From: Streptomyces sp. 846.5
GTDB taxonomy: Bacteria; Actinomycetota; Actinomycetes; Streptomycetales; Streptomycetaceae
Direction of reading: 5' to 3'
DNA length: 64,000 nucleotides
Assembly (NCBI RefSeq): GCF_004365705.1
Contig: NZ_SOBN01000002.1
Span: 248,001-312,000, forward strand
Of the stretch, positions 56,748-64,000 are shown piece after piece. A model generated the notes under the pieces. That model worked only from the letters and a program-made list of their open reading frames with translations. It was not told the DNA's origin and did no database searches. Within the stretch, counting starts at the first letter, position 1, and each line of letters opens with the position of its first letter. The translations under genes and the position numbers were made by a program.

Positions 56748-58931
56748 TCAGCGGGGAGCCAGGACCGCGACCTCCCAGCCGAAGCCGACCACCAGGCGAC
56801 CGTCCGAAGATACCGCCACCGCGCGGATCGGCCCGGGGAACACCAGCGTCCGTCCATCGGGCCGACCGGTGGCCAGGTCCGACACCCGCACCGTCCCATC
56901 CATGCTGCCGGTGACGGCGACCGGGCGACCCTCCACCACGCCCGTCGCCACTGCCACCACCGCACCGTCGTGGCTGCCGAGGGGTGTGCCGGGGGGCCGG
57001 CCGGTGGCCAGGTCCCACATCCGCACCATTCCGTCCCGGGTGCCGGTGACAGCGAACGGGCGGCCGTCCACCACTGCGGTCGCCACCGCCGGCACCGCGC
57101 CGAGGTGGCCGTTGAAGTGTTCGAGGAGCAACTGCCCGGTGGTCAGATCCCACAGCCGCACCGCCGCGCCACCGCCGCTGGTAACGGCGACCGGACGGCC
57201 GTCCAGCATCGCGGTAGCCACTGCCTTCACCAGCAGCCTGTGCCCGGTGAGGGGTTCGCCGACGGGTCGGCCGGTGGCCAGGTCCCAGATCCGCACCGTC
57301 TCGTCCCAGCTGCCGGTGACGGCGACCGGGCGGCCCCGCAGCTGCGCTGTCGCCACCGCCACCACCCAGTGGGTGTGGCCGGTGAGGGGCTGGCCGAACG
57401 GCCGGCCGGTGTTCAGGTCCCACACCCGCACCGTGCCGTCGTAGCTGCTGGTGACGGCGATCGGGCAGCCGTCCACCACCGCCGTGGCCAATGCGATCAC
57501 CTTCCCGGTGTGGCCGACCAGGGGTTCGCCGACGGGCCGGCCGGTGGCCACGTCCCACACCCGCACCTCTCCCTCCCCGCCGCTGCTGACAGCGACCGGG
57601 CGGCCCCGCACCTCGGCGGTCGCCAACGCCAGCACCCTGCCGGTGTGGGCGGATAGGGGTTCGCCGAAGGGTGGGCTGGGGGTCAGGTCCCATACCCGCA
57701 CTTCCCCGTCCTCGTCGCCACCTGTGACGGCGACCGGGCGGCCGTCCACCACCCCCGTCGCCACCGCCCACACCCCGTCGGTGTGGCCGGTGAGCGGTTC
57801 ACCAACGGGCCGGCCGGTGGCCAGGTCCCACACGCGCACCGTCCCGTCGGCGCTGCCGGTGACAGCGACCGGGCGATCCTCCACCACCGCTGTCGCCAAC
57901 GCGTTCACCAGGTGGGTGCTGCCGGTGAGAGGTCTGCCGACCGGTTGGACGGCAGACAGGTCCCACACCAGCACCGCCCCGTCCAGACTGCCGCCGACAG
58001 CAACCGCACGGCCGTCCACCACTGCTGTCGCCACCGCCCACACCGCATCCGTGTGGCCGGTGAGGGGTCGGCCGACCGGTTGTCCGGTGAACAGGTCCCA
58101 CACCCGCACGGTCCGGTCCCAGTTGCCGGTGACGGCGACCGGGCGGCCGTCCACCACCCCCGTCGCCACCGCCCCCACCGGGCTGGTGTCGCCGATGAGG
58201 GGTCCGCCGACAGGTCGGCCAGTGGCCAGGTCCCACACCCGCACCGTCCCGTCGGCGCTGCCGGTGACAGCGACCGCGCGGCCGTCCACCACCGCCGTCG
58301 CCACCGCCCGCACCGCCTCCGCGTGGCCGGTCAGGTGGCCGCCGACGCTTCGGCCGGTGGCCAGGTCCCACACCCGCACGGTCCCGTCCCGGCTGCCGGT
58401 GACGGCAACCGGACGGCCGTCCACCGACCCTGTCGCCACAGCCCGCACCTCGCTGTCGTTCAGGCCGGTGAGGGGTTCGCCGATGGGCCGGCCGGTGGCC
58501 AGGTCCCACACCCGCACCGTCCTGTCCTCGCTGCCGGTGACGGCGACCGCGCGGCCGTCCACCACCGCGGTCGCCACCGCCCCCACCCGGTCCGTGTGGC
58601 CGGTCAGGGCCCGGCGGAACCGATGGTCGACCGTGCTGCCGGTGGCCCACTCCACCGCCCACCGCGTGTCGACGCTGCCGTCCACCGGTACGGCGCTGAT
58701 CCGCGCCGCCAGGTCCCGGTCCCCGTAGCGGGCGGCGTCCAGCGCCAGCACCTGCCGCCGCACCCCCGCATCCGCATCCCGGTGCAGATGCGCCGACGCC
58801 CGGTACACCGCCCCCGCCAGCCGCCACCCGGTCCCGGGGACCGTGTCCACCAGACCGAGCACCTCGTCAGGGGCGGCATTCACCAAGAACACCGCGGCAC
58901 TTGTCCTCACCTGTCCCCCCTCATCCGGCAT
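56748..58931 (-). CDS. WD40-repeat protein with about 14 repeats
   Basis: 727 residues from ATG at 58931 with GGGAGG upstream. An N-terminal helical part (about 1-105, AAPDEVLGLVDTVPGTGWRL) is followed by 13 full WD40 repeats of about 45 residues and a degenerate final one, enough for two seven-bladed propellers. The consensus is TGHTD-V-AVATAVVDGRPV, then AVTGS-DGTVRVWDLATGRP. Repeats are unusually alike at DNA level, which implies recent expansion or gene conversion. No signal peptide or membrane helix is present. Such repeat proteins in actinobacteria often serve as sensors or scaffolds, with a kinase or peptidase partner, but none is adjacent here. Confidence 0.88.
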   Translation of the reverse strand: MPDEGGQVRTSAAVFLVNAAPDEVLGLVDTVPGTGWRLAGAVYRASAHLHRDADAGVRRQVLALDAARYGDRDLAARISAVPVDGSVDTRWAVEWATGSTVDHRFRRALTGHTDRVGAVATAVVDGRAVAVTGSEDRTVRVWDLATGRPIGEPLTGLNDSEVRAVATGSVDGRPVAVTGSRDGTVRVWDLATGRSVGGHLTGHAEAVRAVATAVVDGRAVAVTGSADGTVRVWDLATGRPVGGPLIGDTSPVGAVATGVVDGRPVAVTGNWDRTVRVWDLFTGQPVGRPLTGHTDAVWAVATAVVDGRAVAVGGSLDGAVLVWDLSAVQPVGRPLTGSTHLVNALATAVVEDRPVAVTGSADGTVRVWDLATGRPVGEPLTGHTDGVWAVATGVVDGRPVAVTGGDEDGEVRVWDLTPSPPFGEPLSAHTGRVLALATAEVRGRPVAVSSGGEGEVRVWDVATGRPVGEPLVGHTGKVIALATAVVDGCPIAVTSSYDGTVRVWDLNTGRPFGQPLTGHTHWVVAVATAQLRGRPVAVTGSWDETVRIWDLATGRPVGEPLTGHRLLVKAVATAMLDGRPVAVTSGGGAAVRLWDLTTGQLLLEHFNGHLGAVPAVATAVVDGRPFAVTGTRDGMVRMWDLATGRPPGTPLGSHDGAVVAVATGVVEGRPVAVTGSMDGTVRVSDLATGRPDGRTLVFPGPIRAVAVSSDGRLVVGFGWEVAVLAPR
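56790..58619. repeat. Tandem array of about 135-bp units encoding WD40 repeats
   Basis: Thirteen full units and one partial, each encoding ...VAVTGS-DGTVRVWDLATGRP. Several neighbouring units differ at only a few bases over runs of 40 or more. The array is coding and lacks CRISPR-type spacers. Confidence 0.85.
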
Positions 58932-58944
58932 CGAACCTCCCGCA

Positions 58945-59076
58945 GATCGTTGAACGAAAGTACTCCTACTGGCAGAAAAATGGAACCGGGACGGGCGCGA
59001 GCCGGATCGAATCCGCCTATCGACCCTTGTCTCTCTGGAATTTATCTACGCTACCTCTCTTGAAGGATCGTTGAAC
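58945..59076. repeat. Direct repeat GATCGTTGAAC in a divergent promoter region
   Basis: GATCGTTGAAC occurs at 58945-58955, 14 bp upstream of the WD40 start, and at 59066-59076, 56 bp upstream of the divergent membrane-protein start. A shared regulatory site for both genes is possible. The 200-bp gap is otherwise AT-rich and without a gene. Confidence 0.4.
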
Positions 59077-59131
59077 AATCAATACGCTGCTAGGGCGGGG
59101 CCGTCAGGCAACAGGGTCAAGGGGGGCAGAG

Positions 59132-60046
59132 GTGAAGTTGGGCGCAGAGGAAGGACGCAGACACCGGGCCGGTGCAGGTCGGCGGGTGTTGGCGGGCGCT
59201 GTGAGCATCGGCGCCGCAGCGTCACTGGTGGTGCTCGTGCGTCTGGCCGCTCGCGGAGTCTTCCAGGCCCACACCCAGTGGATGAACGCGATGTACATCT
59301 TCGGGACTCTGGCCGCCTGCGCTTTCGTGTGCGCCTGTGCGATCCGTTGCCGCGCCCCGAGGGTGTTGCTCTGTGCGCCGTGCCCGCTCGCGTTGGCCTT
59401 CCTGCAGGCCCAAGAGCTCGACCAGGACGCGCTGCACCGGTACGGGCGCACCGAACACGTCCAGGTCCAGCAGATCCAGCAGTCCTCCGACGGGGGCTTG
59501 GGCGGGACTTCCACCGACTACACCGTCTCGGTCCTGGACGGCCCGCCGATGAAACCGATCACGGAGAACGGCTTCAAGCCCTGGAACTGGGCCGTGGGCG
59601 GCACCTACACCGTCACCGTCGACCCACAGCAGCGGGCCGACCCCGCACCGGGAGGCAGACCCGGGCCGCCGGTGATCCAGCGGCTCCTGCAGATCCCCCT
59701 CGGCCTCGGCCTCGCCTACGCCCTGTGGCGACCCGCAGACCGCCTCCTACGCCGACGACGCGCAGGCGAAAATCGGCGCCGGGAGTTGCGCAGACGCAGT
59801 GCCAGGCTTCGAGGCCGCACCGTGCCGGGGCGCCGGCGCCCTCTCGATCCACAGGGGATCCATGGTCGGTCCTATCCGCTTGATCGTTCGAAGAACGAGG
59901 ACAGCCTGAGCGCGACGTGGAGCGGTCCTACCAGGGAACCCGGTGGAAGCGCCGGAACTCGGGCCTGGGTGACGCACCACACCTACTTCCACTGGACCCA
60001 GGACTCACCTACAAAGCCACCTGCGCCTGACGCGGCTGGAGCGTGA
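59132..60046 (+). CDS. Hypothetical membrane protein, divergent from the WD40 gene
   Basis: 304 residues from GTG at 59132 with GGGGGCAGAG upstream. Hydrophobic segments lie at about 19-39 (VLAGAVSIGAAASLVVLVRL), 53-72 (AMYIFGTLAACAFVCACAIR), 77-92 and 178-198 (QRLLQIPLGLGLAYALW). Between the third and fourth lies a soluble part with YGRTEHVQVQQIQQSSDGGL and WAVGGTYTVTVDPQ. The last 90 residues are Arg-rich and low in pattern, so the true 3' end may have been lost or replaced; the stop overlaps the intron remnant on the other strand. I recognise no family. Confidence 0.55.
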   Translation: MKLGAEEGRRHRAGAGRRVLAGAVSIGAAASLVVLVRLAARGVFQAHTQWMNAMYIFGTLAACAFVCACAIRCRAPRVLLCAPCPLALAFLQAQELDQDALHRYGRTEHVQVQQIQQSSDGGLGGTSTDYTVSVLDGPPMKPITENGFKPWNWAVGGTYTVTVDPQQRADPAPGGRPGPPVIQRLLQIPLGLGLAYALWRPADRLLRRRRAGENRRRELRRRSARLRGRTVPGRRRPLDPQGIHGRSYPLDRSKNEDSLSATWSGPTREPGGSAGTRAWVTHHTYFHWTQDSPTKPPAPDAAGA

Positions 60047-60219
60047 ACCCCCAGGAACGTGAACGCGACGTATTCGTACGAGCCGCGCCGCGCTCGGTCC
60101 TTACAGTGCACGATCCGGGTCTTGTCGGGGTGCAGCCGCAGCCCGACCTCCTCCACCCTGTTCCCGAGCGCCGCCAGGACCGCGCGGGCTTTTCCGCCCA
60201 GCGAACACACGAGCCACAC
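60009..60219 (-). pseudogene. Group II intron reverse transcriptase, fragment
   Basis: About 55 residues read ARAVLAALGNRVEEVGLRLH, then PDKTRIVHCKDRARRGSYEY and VAFTFLGVHA. The HPDKT-IV-CKD run followed by FTFLG is a hallmark of LtrA-type group II intron reverse transcriptases (domains after the YADD box). The catalytic YADD is outside the fragment, and the maturase and endonuclease parts are missing. No intron RNA structure can be recognised around it. Confidence 0.7.
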
Positions 60220-60332
60220 AAGCTGTGTGGACCAGCATCGACCCGGACAGGCTCTCAGAACGACTCCGCTCTGCTGAGCGGATACCCGTAATGCCGTGGT
60301 GTCCTGTCGGACCTGCTGGCTAGAGTCGCGCC

Positions 60333-60809
60333 GTGACTCAGGAGATCAGCTACCTCGTCGGCGACGCAACCGTACCCCAGGGCGAAGGCCCGAAGATCAT
60401 CGCGCACGTCTGCAACGACGCGGGCGGCTGGGGGAAGGGCTTCGTGCTGCCGCTCGCCCGACGCTGGCCGCAGACCAGGACCGCGTACAAGACCTGGTAC
60501 CGCGACCGGGATACCAGCGGCTTCGCGCTCGGCGCGGTCCAGTTCGTGCCCGCCGAGGACGGCCTCCTCGTCGCCAACATGATCGGCCAGCACGGCTACC
60601 GCCCCAGCAGCACCCCGCCCGTCAGGTACGAGGCCATCAGCGCCGCCCTCGCCACCGTCGCCGACCGCGCGCTGCAACTCCGGGCCTCGGTGCACATGCC
60701 GCGGATCGGCTGCGGCCTTGCCGGCGGCCGGTGGGAACTGGTCGAGCCGCTCATCGTGGAGCAGTTGACCCGGCGTGGGGTGCCCGTCACGGTCTACGAC
60801 TCGGCCTGA
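60333..60809 (+). CDS. Macro-domain protein
   Basis: 158 residues from GTG at 60333. The macro fold is clear: ISYLVGDATVPQGEGPKIIA, HVCNDAGGWGKGFVLPLARR with the ADP-ribose-binding Asn-Asp-Ala-Gly-Gly, VQFVPAEDGLLVANMIGQHG, and VHMPRIGCGLAGGRWELVEP with the second glycine loop. It most resembles the small Appr-1''-p-processing/Poa1p-like group that removes ADP-ribose derivatives. It stands alone; no ADP-ribosyltransferase such as a DarT is adjacent. Confidence 0.88.
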   Translation: MTQEISYLVGDATVPQGEGPKIIAHVCNDAGGWGKGFVLPLARRWPQTRTAYKTWYRDRDTSGFALGAVQFVPAEDGLLVANMIGQHGYRPSSTPPVRYEAISAALATVADRALQLRASVHMPRIGCGLAGGRWELVEPLIVEQLTRRGVPVTVYDSA

Positions 60810-61171
60810 CGGCGCGTGGCAATTCCTGACACTCCCTGACACGGCGCAGGCCCCGGGCACGTGACAGCCCGGGACCCTGCGGCGATCGCTTCTCAGCAGT
60901 AAGCCCGATCCGAGGGGCAAGCCTCCGGGGCGCTCACCGGTCTACCGCCGTTGGGCCAGGGCTCGGACTCAGCGGCTGGAGATCACCTCCGCTGCCGTCG
61001 TCGCGACGATAAAACGTTCAGTTGTGGAGTGCCCCCTGCGGCAGCTGCCGCAGGGGGCACCTGATGGTCACGGTGTCGCCTTCGTGTTCATGGTGTCGGA
61101 GAGTCGGGTTGCCCCGTGGCGCCTATGCGGCGGGCCGGTCTCCTGGCAGGTCGAGGTAGCTGGAAAACTGG
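60810..61171. other. Intergenic region with one hairpin
   Basis: No gene is supported. The region contains the perfect palindrome listed at 61029-61060 and presumably the promoter of the orotate phosphoribosyltransferase gene at its right end. Confidence 0.5.
61029..61060. terminator. Perfect 32-bp palindrome, probable terminator
   Basis: GTGCCCCCTGCGGCAG is followed directly by its exact reverse complement CTGCCGCAGGGGGCAC. The hairpin would be very stable. It has no T-tract, which is usual for terminators in this GC range. Confidence 0.6.
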
Positions 61172-61708
61172 ATGCCTGTGACACATTCTGATCTTGCTCG
61201 CCGCATCCACGCCGCCTCCCATCTGACCGGACAGTTCACGCTCAGGTCAGGACGCACCGCCACCGAGTACTTCGACAAGTACCGGTTCGAGGCCGACCCC
61301 GTTCTGTTGGACGAGATTGCACGCTTGACGGCCCCCTTGGTGCCCTCCGACACCGAGGTGCTGGCCGGCCTGGAGATGGGTGGCATCCCGGTAGTGACCG
61401 CGCTTGGCCGACACACCGGTCTGCCGTGTGCGTTCGTGCGTAAGCAGGCCAAGCCGTACGGAACGTGCCGCCTGGCCGAGGGCGCGGAGGTCGCAGGTCA
61501 ACGCGTGCTCGTCATTGAGGACGTGGTCACCAGCGGCGGACAGATCGTGCTGTCGACGGCGGACCTGCGCACTCTGGGGGCTGTGATCAACCAGGCCCTG
61601 TGCGTCATCGATCGGGAGCAAGGCGGCGCCGGCACCCTGGCAGCGGAGGGCATCGGCTTGCTCTCGCTGCTGACAGCTGAGGACCTGCGGGCCGCCGTCG
61701 CGACCTGA
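61172..61708 (+). CDS. pyrE: Orotate phosphoribosyltransferase
   Basis: 178 residues. The type I phosphoribosyltransferase fold is clear: GQFTLRSGRTATEYFDKYRF at the start matches the OPRT entry LRSG-xS--YFD, then LAGLEMGGIPVVTALG, AFVRKQAKPYGTCRLAEGAE and the PRPP motif VLVIEDVVTSGGQ (about 111-123). It joins orotate to PRPP to give OMP in pyrimidine synthesis. It is isolated from other pyr genes, which is common in actinobacteria, and could also be a second copy. The start is a choice between ATG 61172 and GTG 61178; neither has a strong ribosome-binding site. Confidence 0.88.
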   Translation: MPVTHSDLARRIHAASHLTGQFTLRSGRTATEYFDKYRFEADPVLLDEIARLTAPLVPSDTEVLAGLEMGGIPVVTALGRHTGLPCAFVRKQAKPYGTCRLAEGAEVAGQRVLVIEDVVTSGGQIVLSTADLRTLGAVINQALCVIDREQGGAGTLAAEGIGLLSLLTAEDLRAAVAT

Positions 61709-62157
61709 CCACGGTCGGTCATCGTCGTGTGTTCCGTTGCGCAGTTCGTGTGAGAGCGCAGGTCTGATCAGTAGACGGGTCCGAACGGCGCGACGCCAGG
61801 GCCGCTCGGCCCTTCCTGAGCGATCTCGGGCTTGGGTTCACTGCCGGGGGAAGCGTCGGCCTAGCCGAACGGCCGACCTGGGCTCCTCGGCGGGGCACAC
61901 AGGAGGTCGGCATGGCCAGGAGCGGGGGCAGGCGGTGATTGCAGCGGTGGGACACGCGGACCGAAGCGCGCAGAGTCTGGAGCTGGTGGAGGCCGGACTC
62001 GCGGCCCGGCTGCAGGAGTGCTCCGCGCCGTCGGGTGCTGTGGTGCGGGCTGGGCCGGGCTGCCGCTGCCCCTGCCCGACCAGGGCGGGGTGCCCGCGCT
62101 GCTGGGCTCGCGGGACCGCGCGAGGGGGCCGCGCGATCCGACCCTCCTGCAGCCTAC
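61709..62157. other. Region between pyrE and the ArsR operon, possible gene remnant
   Basis: No intact gene. A rightward frame from 61935 (VIAAVGHADRSAQSLELVEA, GLAARLQECSAPSGAVVRAG) has plausible protein character for about 40 residues and then degenerates. It may be the start of a lost gene. I see no RNA gene or repeat. Confidence 0.4.
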
Positions 62158-62177
62158 AATTGAAGAATTCTTCAATT
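62158..62177. promoter_or_regulatory. Perfect 20-bp palindrome, probable ArsR operator
   Basis: AATTGAAGAATTCTTCAATT is an AT-rich perfect palindrome in GC-rich DNA, about 80 bp before the first gene of the ArsR/SulP operon. The TTGAA...TTCAA pattern is typical of ArsR/SmtB operators, so autorepression by the ArsR protein is likely. Confidence 0.75.
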
Positions 62178-62254
62178 TGATACATCATGGATCTGTGGGT
62201 TCGGTGGCAGGACCGGCTGTACGGCGGTCGCCGCAGGGCACAGGAGGTACGGCG

Positions 62255-62461
62255 ATGGACGAATTCACCGGGGCACTGATCGAACGGGTTCGGGCGGCGC
62301 GGCTGGGCTTGGAGGAGGCGGTGGCCGCGCACGACTCGTACGCGGTCTCGCTGGCCGTGGACGAGTTGGAGGACGCGCTGCGTCTGGCCCGTGACAACGG
62401 GGTCGAGGTGCCGTCCGCTGGGGCGGACCGGAGCACAAACACGGAGAAGGAGAGGGGTTGA
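62255..62461 (+). CDS. Small helical protein at the head of the ArsR/SulP operon
   Basis: 68 residues from ATG at 62255 with a strong GGAGG. It is almost all helix (GALIERVRAARLGLEEAVAA, YAVSLAVDELEDALRLARDN) and acidic. The stop overlaps the TTG start of the ArsR gene (TTGA), so the two are translationally coupled. I know no function. It may be a partner of the regulator or simply a conserved small orphan of such operons. Confidence 0.75.
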   Translation: MDEFTGALIERVRAARLGLEEAVAAHDSYAVSLAVDELEDALRLARDNGVEVPSAGADRSTNTEKERG

Positions 62462-62820
62462 TCGCGGTGCCGGTGCCGTTGTACCAGGCGAAGGCGGAGT
62501 TCTTCAGGATGCTGGGGCATCCAGTGCGGATCCGGGTGCTGGAACTGCTGCAGGACGGGCCGATGCCGGTGCGCGACCTGCTGACGCAGATCGAGGTGGA
62601 GCGCTCCAACCTCTCCCAGCAGCTCGCAGTGCTCCGCAGGTCCGGGATCGTCACCGCCACCCGCGACGGCGACACCGTGGTCTACGCCCTGGCCGGCGGT
62701 GACGTGGCGGACCTGATGCGGGCCGCACGCAGGATCCTGACCGAGCTGCTGGCCGACCAGCAGGACCTCTTGACGGAGCTGCGCGAGGCGGACCGGGAAG
62801 CGGTGGCGAAGAGCGCGTGA
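62458..62820 (+). CDS. ArsR-family transcriptional regulator
   Basis: 120 residues from TTG at 62458 (GGAGAGG upstream; GTG at 62467 is possible). The winged helix-turn-helix is typical: FFRMLGHPVRIRVLELLQDG, PMPVRDLLTQIEVERSNLSQ and QLAVLRRSGIVTATRDGDTV. No cysteine pair for arsenic or metal is visible, so it senses something else. It sits between the small helical protein and the SulP gene with overlapping codons on both sides, and the palindrome at 62158 is its likely operator. Confidence 0.9.
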   Translation: MIAVPVPLYQAKAEFFRMLGHPVRIRVLELLQDGPMPVRDLLTQIEVERSNLSQQLAVLRRSGIVTATRDGDTVVYALAGGDVADLMRAARRILTELLADQQDLLTELREADREAVAKSA

Positions 62821-64000
62821 GTACCTCGAACGCGACCATCGGGCCGGGTCGGATCGTGCGGGACCGGTTGCTGGGTGTGCTGCCGAACCGTCACATCCTG
62901 GCGACCATGGGCCGTTCCCCGCGCAAGGACCTCCTGGCCGGGGTGACCGTGGCGGTCGTCGCGCTGCCGCTGGCGTTGGGGTTCGGGATCTCCTCGGGGG
63001 CCGGGGCCCGGGCCGGGCTGGTGACCGCCGTGGTCGCCGGCGCCCTGGCGGCCGTGTTCGGCGGCTCCAACCTGCAGGTGTCCGGTCCGACCGGGGCGAT
63101 GACGGTGGTCCTGGTGCCGATCGTGCACCGCTACGGCACCCCGGGTGTGCTGACAGTGGGTCTGCTGGCCGGGCTCGCGCTGGTGCTGCTGGCCCTGGCC
63201 CGGGCCGGGAGCTTCATGGCCTATGTGCCGGTGCCAGTGGTGGAGGGCTTCACCGTCGGGATCGCGGCGGTGATCGCCCTGCAGCAGGTCCCCGGGGCGC
63301 TGGGGATCAAGGCCCCGTCCGGGAGCAATCCGGCGGTGGTCGCGGTCAAGACCCTGCAGGGCTTCGCTGCGCACCCGCACTGGACCGCGCTCGCGGTGAC
63401 GTCCGCGGTGGTGTTCGTCATGCTGGCCGGCGCCCGCCGGCGGCCCGCCGTCCCGTTCTCGCTGCTCGCGGTGGTGCTGGCCACCGTGGTCGCGAAGGCC
63501 GTGCATCTGGACGTGGCCACGATCGGGCACCTGCCCGCCGGGCTGCCCGCACCCTCCCTCAGCTTCCTGAACACCGCGGCGGTTCCGGCGTTGCTGCCCT
63601 CGGCATTGGCGGTGGCCGCTTTGGCGGCGTTGGAGTCGCTGATGTCCGCCACGGCTGCCGACGCGATGGCGGTGTCCGAGCGGCACGACAGCAACCGTGA
63701 ACTGTTCGGGCAGGGTCTGGCGAACCTGGCCGCACCGCTGTTCGGCGGGGTGGCCGCGACCGGGGCGATCGCACGCACCGCGGTCAACGTGCGCTCCGGG
63801 GCGGCCTCGCGGCTGTCCGCGTTGGTGCACGCCGCGGTGCTGGCGGTCATCGTGTTCGCGGCCGCCCCGCTGGTCGCCGGTATTCCGCTGGCGGCGCTGG
63901 CCGGGGTACTGATCGCCACCGCGGTCCGGATGGTCGAGGTCGGCTCGCTACGGGCGCTGGCCCGCTCCGGCCGTGGGGAAGCGCTGATACTGCTGCTGAC
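62817..64000 (+). CDS. SulP-family anion transporter, partial at the right edge
   Basis: Begins at GTG 62817, overlapping the ArsR stop (GTGA), and runs off the window after 394 codons. The SulP membrane domain is clear: RKDLLAGVTVAVVALPLALG, FGISSGAGARAGLVTAVVAG, FGGSNLQVSGPTGAMTVVLV with the conserved substrate-site stretch, and ALESLMSATAADAMAVSERH with the later signature. SulP proteins carry sulfate, bicarbonate or other anions. Pairing with an ArsR regulator is a recurring actinobacterial arrangement. A C-terminal STAS or carbonic-anhydrase-like domain, if any, lies outside the window. Confidence 0.92.
   Translation, partial: MSTSNATIGPGRIVRDRLLGVLPNRHILATMGRSPRKDLLAGVTVAVVALPLALGFGISSGAGARAGLVTAVVAGALAAVFGGSNLQVSGPTGAMTVVLVPIVHRYGTPGVLTVGLLAGLALVLLALARAGSFMAYVPVPVVEGFTVGIAAVIALQQVPGALGIKAPSGSNPAVVAVKTLQGFAAHPHWTALAVTSAVVFVMLAGARRRPAVPFSLLAVVLATVVAKAVHLDVATIGHLPAGLPAPSLSFLNTAAVPALLPSALAVAALAALESLMSATAADAMAVSERHDSNRELFGQGLANLAAPLFGGVAATGAIARTAVNVRSGAASRLSALVHAAVLAVIVFAAAPLVAGIPLAALAGVLIATAVRMVEVGSLRALARSGRGEALILLL

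Noticed and set aside
56790..58619. Tandem repeats as a CRISPR array
   Set aside because: The units are about 135 bp, coding in one frame, and show no constant-repeat/variable-spacer pattern.

Overview
The window is high-GC, actinobacterial DNA, most like Streptomyces, Kitasatospora or Streptacidiphilus. The reasons are strong GC bias at third codon positions, frequent GTG starts, Tat-exported carbohydrate enzymes, a LAXTG wall-sorting signal, and sugar ABC importers without their own ATPase. It looks like accessory DNA: intact carbohydrate-use clusters alternate with stretches of broken genes and transposon remnants.

1-6570 is a galactoside cluster. An ABC importer (partial ATPase plus binding lipoprotein), a mutarotase-fold protein and a secreted GH27 alpha-galactosidase run leftward. 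An SDR dehydrogenase and a FadR-type GntR regulator run rightward. 6571-12208 is mostly decayed (DJ-1/PfpI, GH2, MFS and transposase fragments), but it holds an intact YtrA-type regulator/membrane protein pair and a COG4705 membrane protein, both with palindromic operators.

12208-32948 is the main polysaccharide-use region. It has an exported endonuclease/phosphatase-fold protein with a lectin domain and a tightly packed leftward operon: binding protein, two permeases, GH43, GH36, alpha/beta hydrolase, and an alginate-lyase-fold enzyme with an arabinose-binding AbfB module. A 2-hydroxyacid dehydrogenase and two LacI regulators follow, with a 1142-residue Tat-exported protein of unknown activity and a GH39-like secreted hydrolase with CBM35. 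Two palindromic box types, AGAAATCGATTTCT and TGAGGAAGCGCTTCCTCA, recur at these promoters and probably define two LacI regulons. GH36, GH43 and AbfB together suggest a galactose- and arabinose-containing plant polysaccharide (inference).

An IS630-type element with a passenger gene (32948-34624) sits exactly at the stop codon of the GH39-like gene. A TetR/SDR pair with a three-site operator follows. At 36529-39887 a second alginate-lyase-fold enzyme, anchored to the wall by LASTG, lies 5 bp upstream of an ECF sigma factor that itself carries a zinc-finger motif, a membrane helix and a large extracellular domain. This pair is the most interesting candidate for an undescribed system: a wall-anchored depolymerase coupled to a membrane-spanning sigma factor.

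40100-46500 is another graveyard (truncated dehydrogenase, F420 reductase, clpB, dnaJ, IstB, IS5 and hydrolase pieces) with intact CbpM, DUF1330, LysR and VOC genes. 46521-49549 is a three-gene operon of unknown function: two zinc-ribbon membrane proteins flanking a small protein that shares a GGAFSVG motif with the first. 49716-51182 is a GH54 arabinofuranosidase with a ricin-type lectin domain. 51522-61000 holds small regulators, frameshifted genes, a nucleotidyltransferase, an Imm21-like protein, a large WD40 protein of about 14 near-identical repeats, a group II intron reverse transcriptase remnant and a macro-domain protein. The window closes with an orotate phosphoribosyltransferase and an ArsR/SulP operon behind a perfect 20-bp palindrome.
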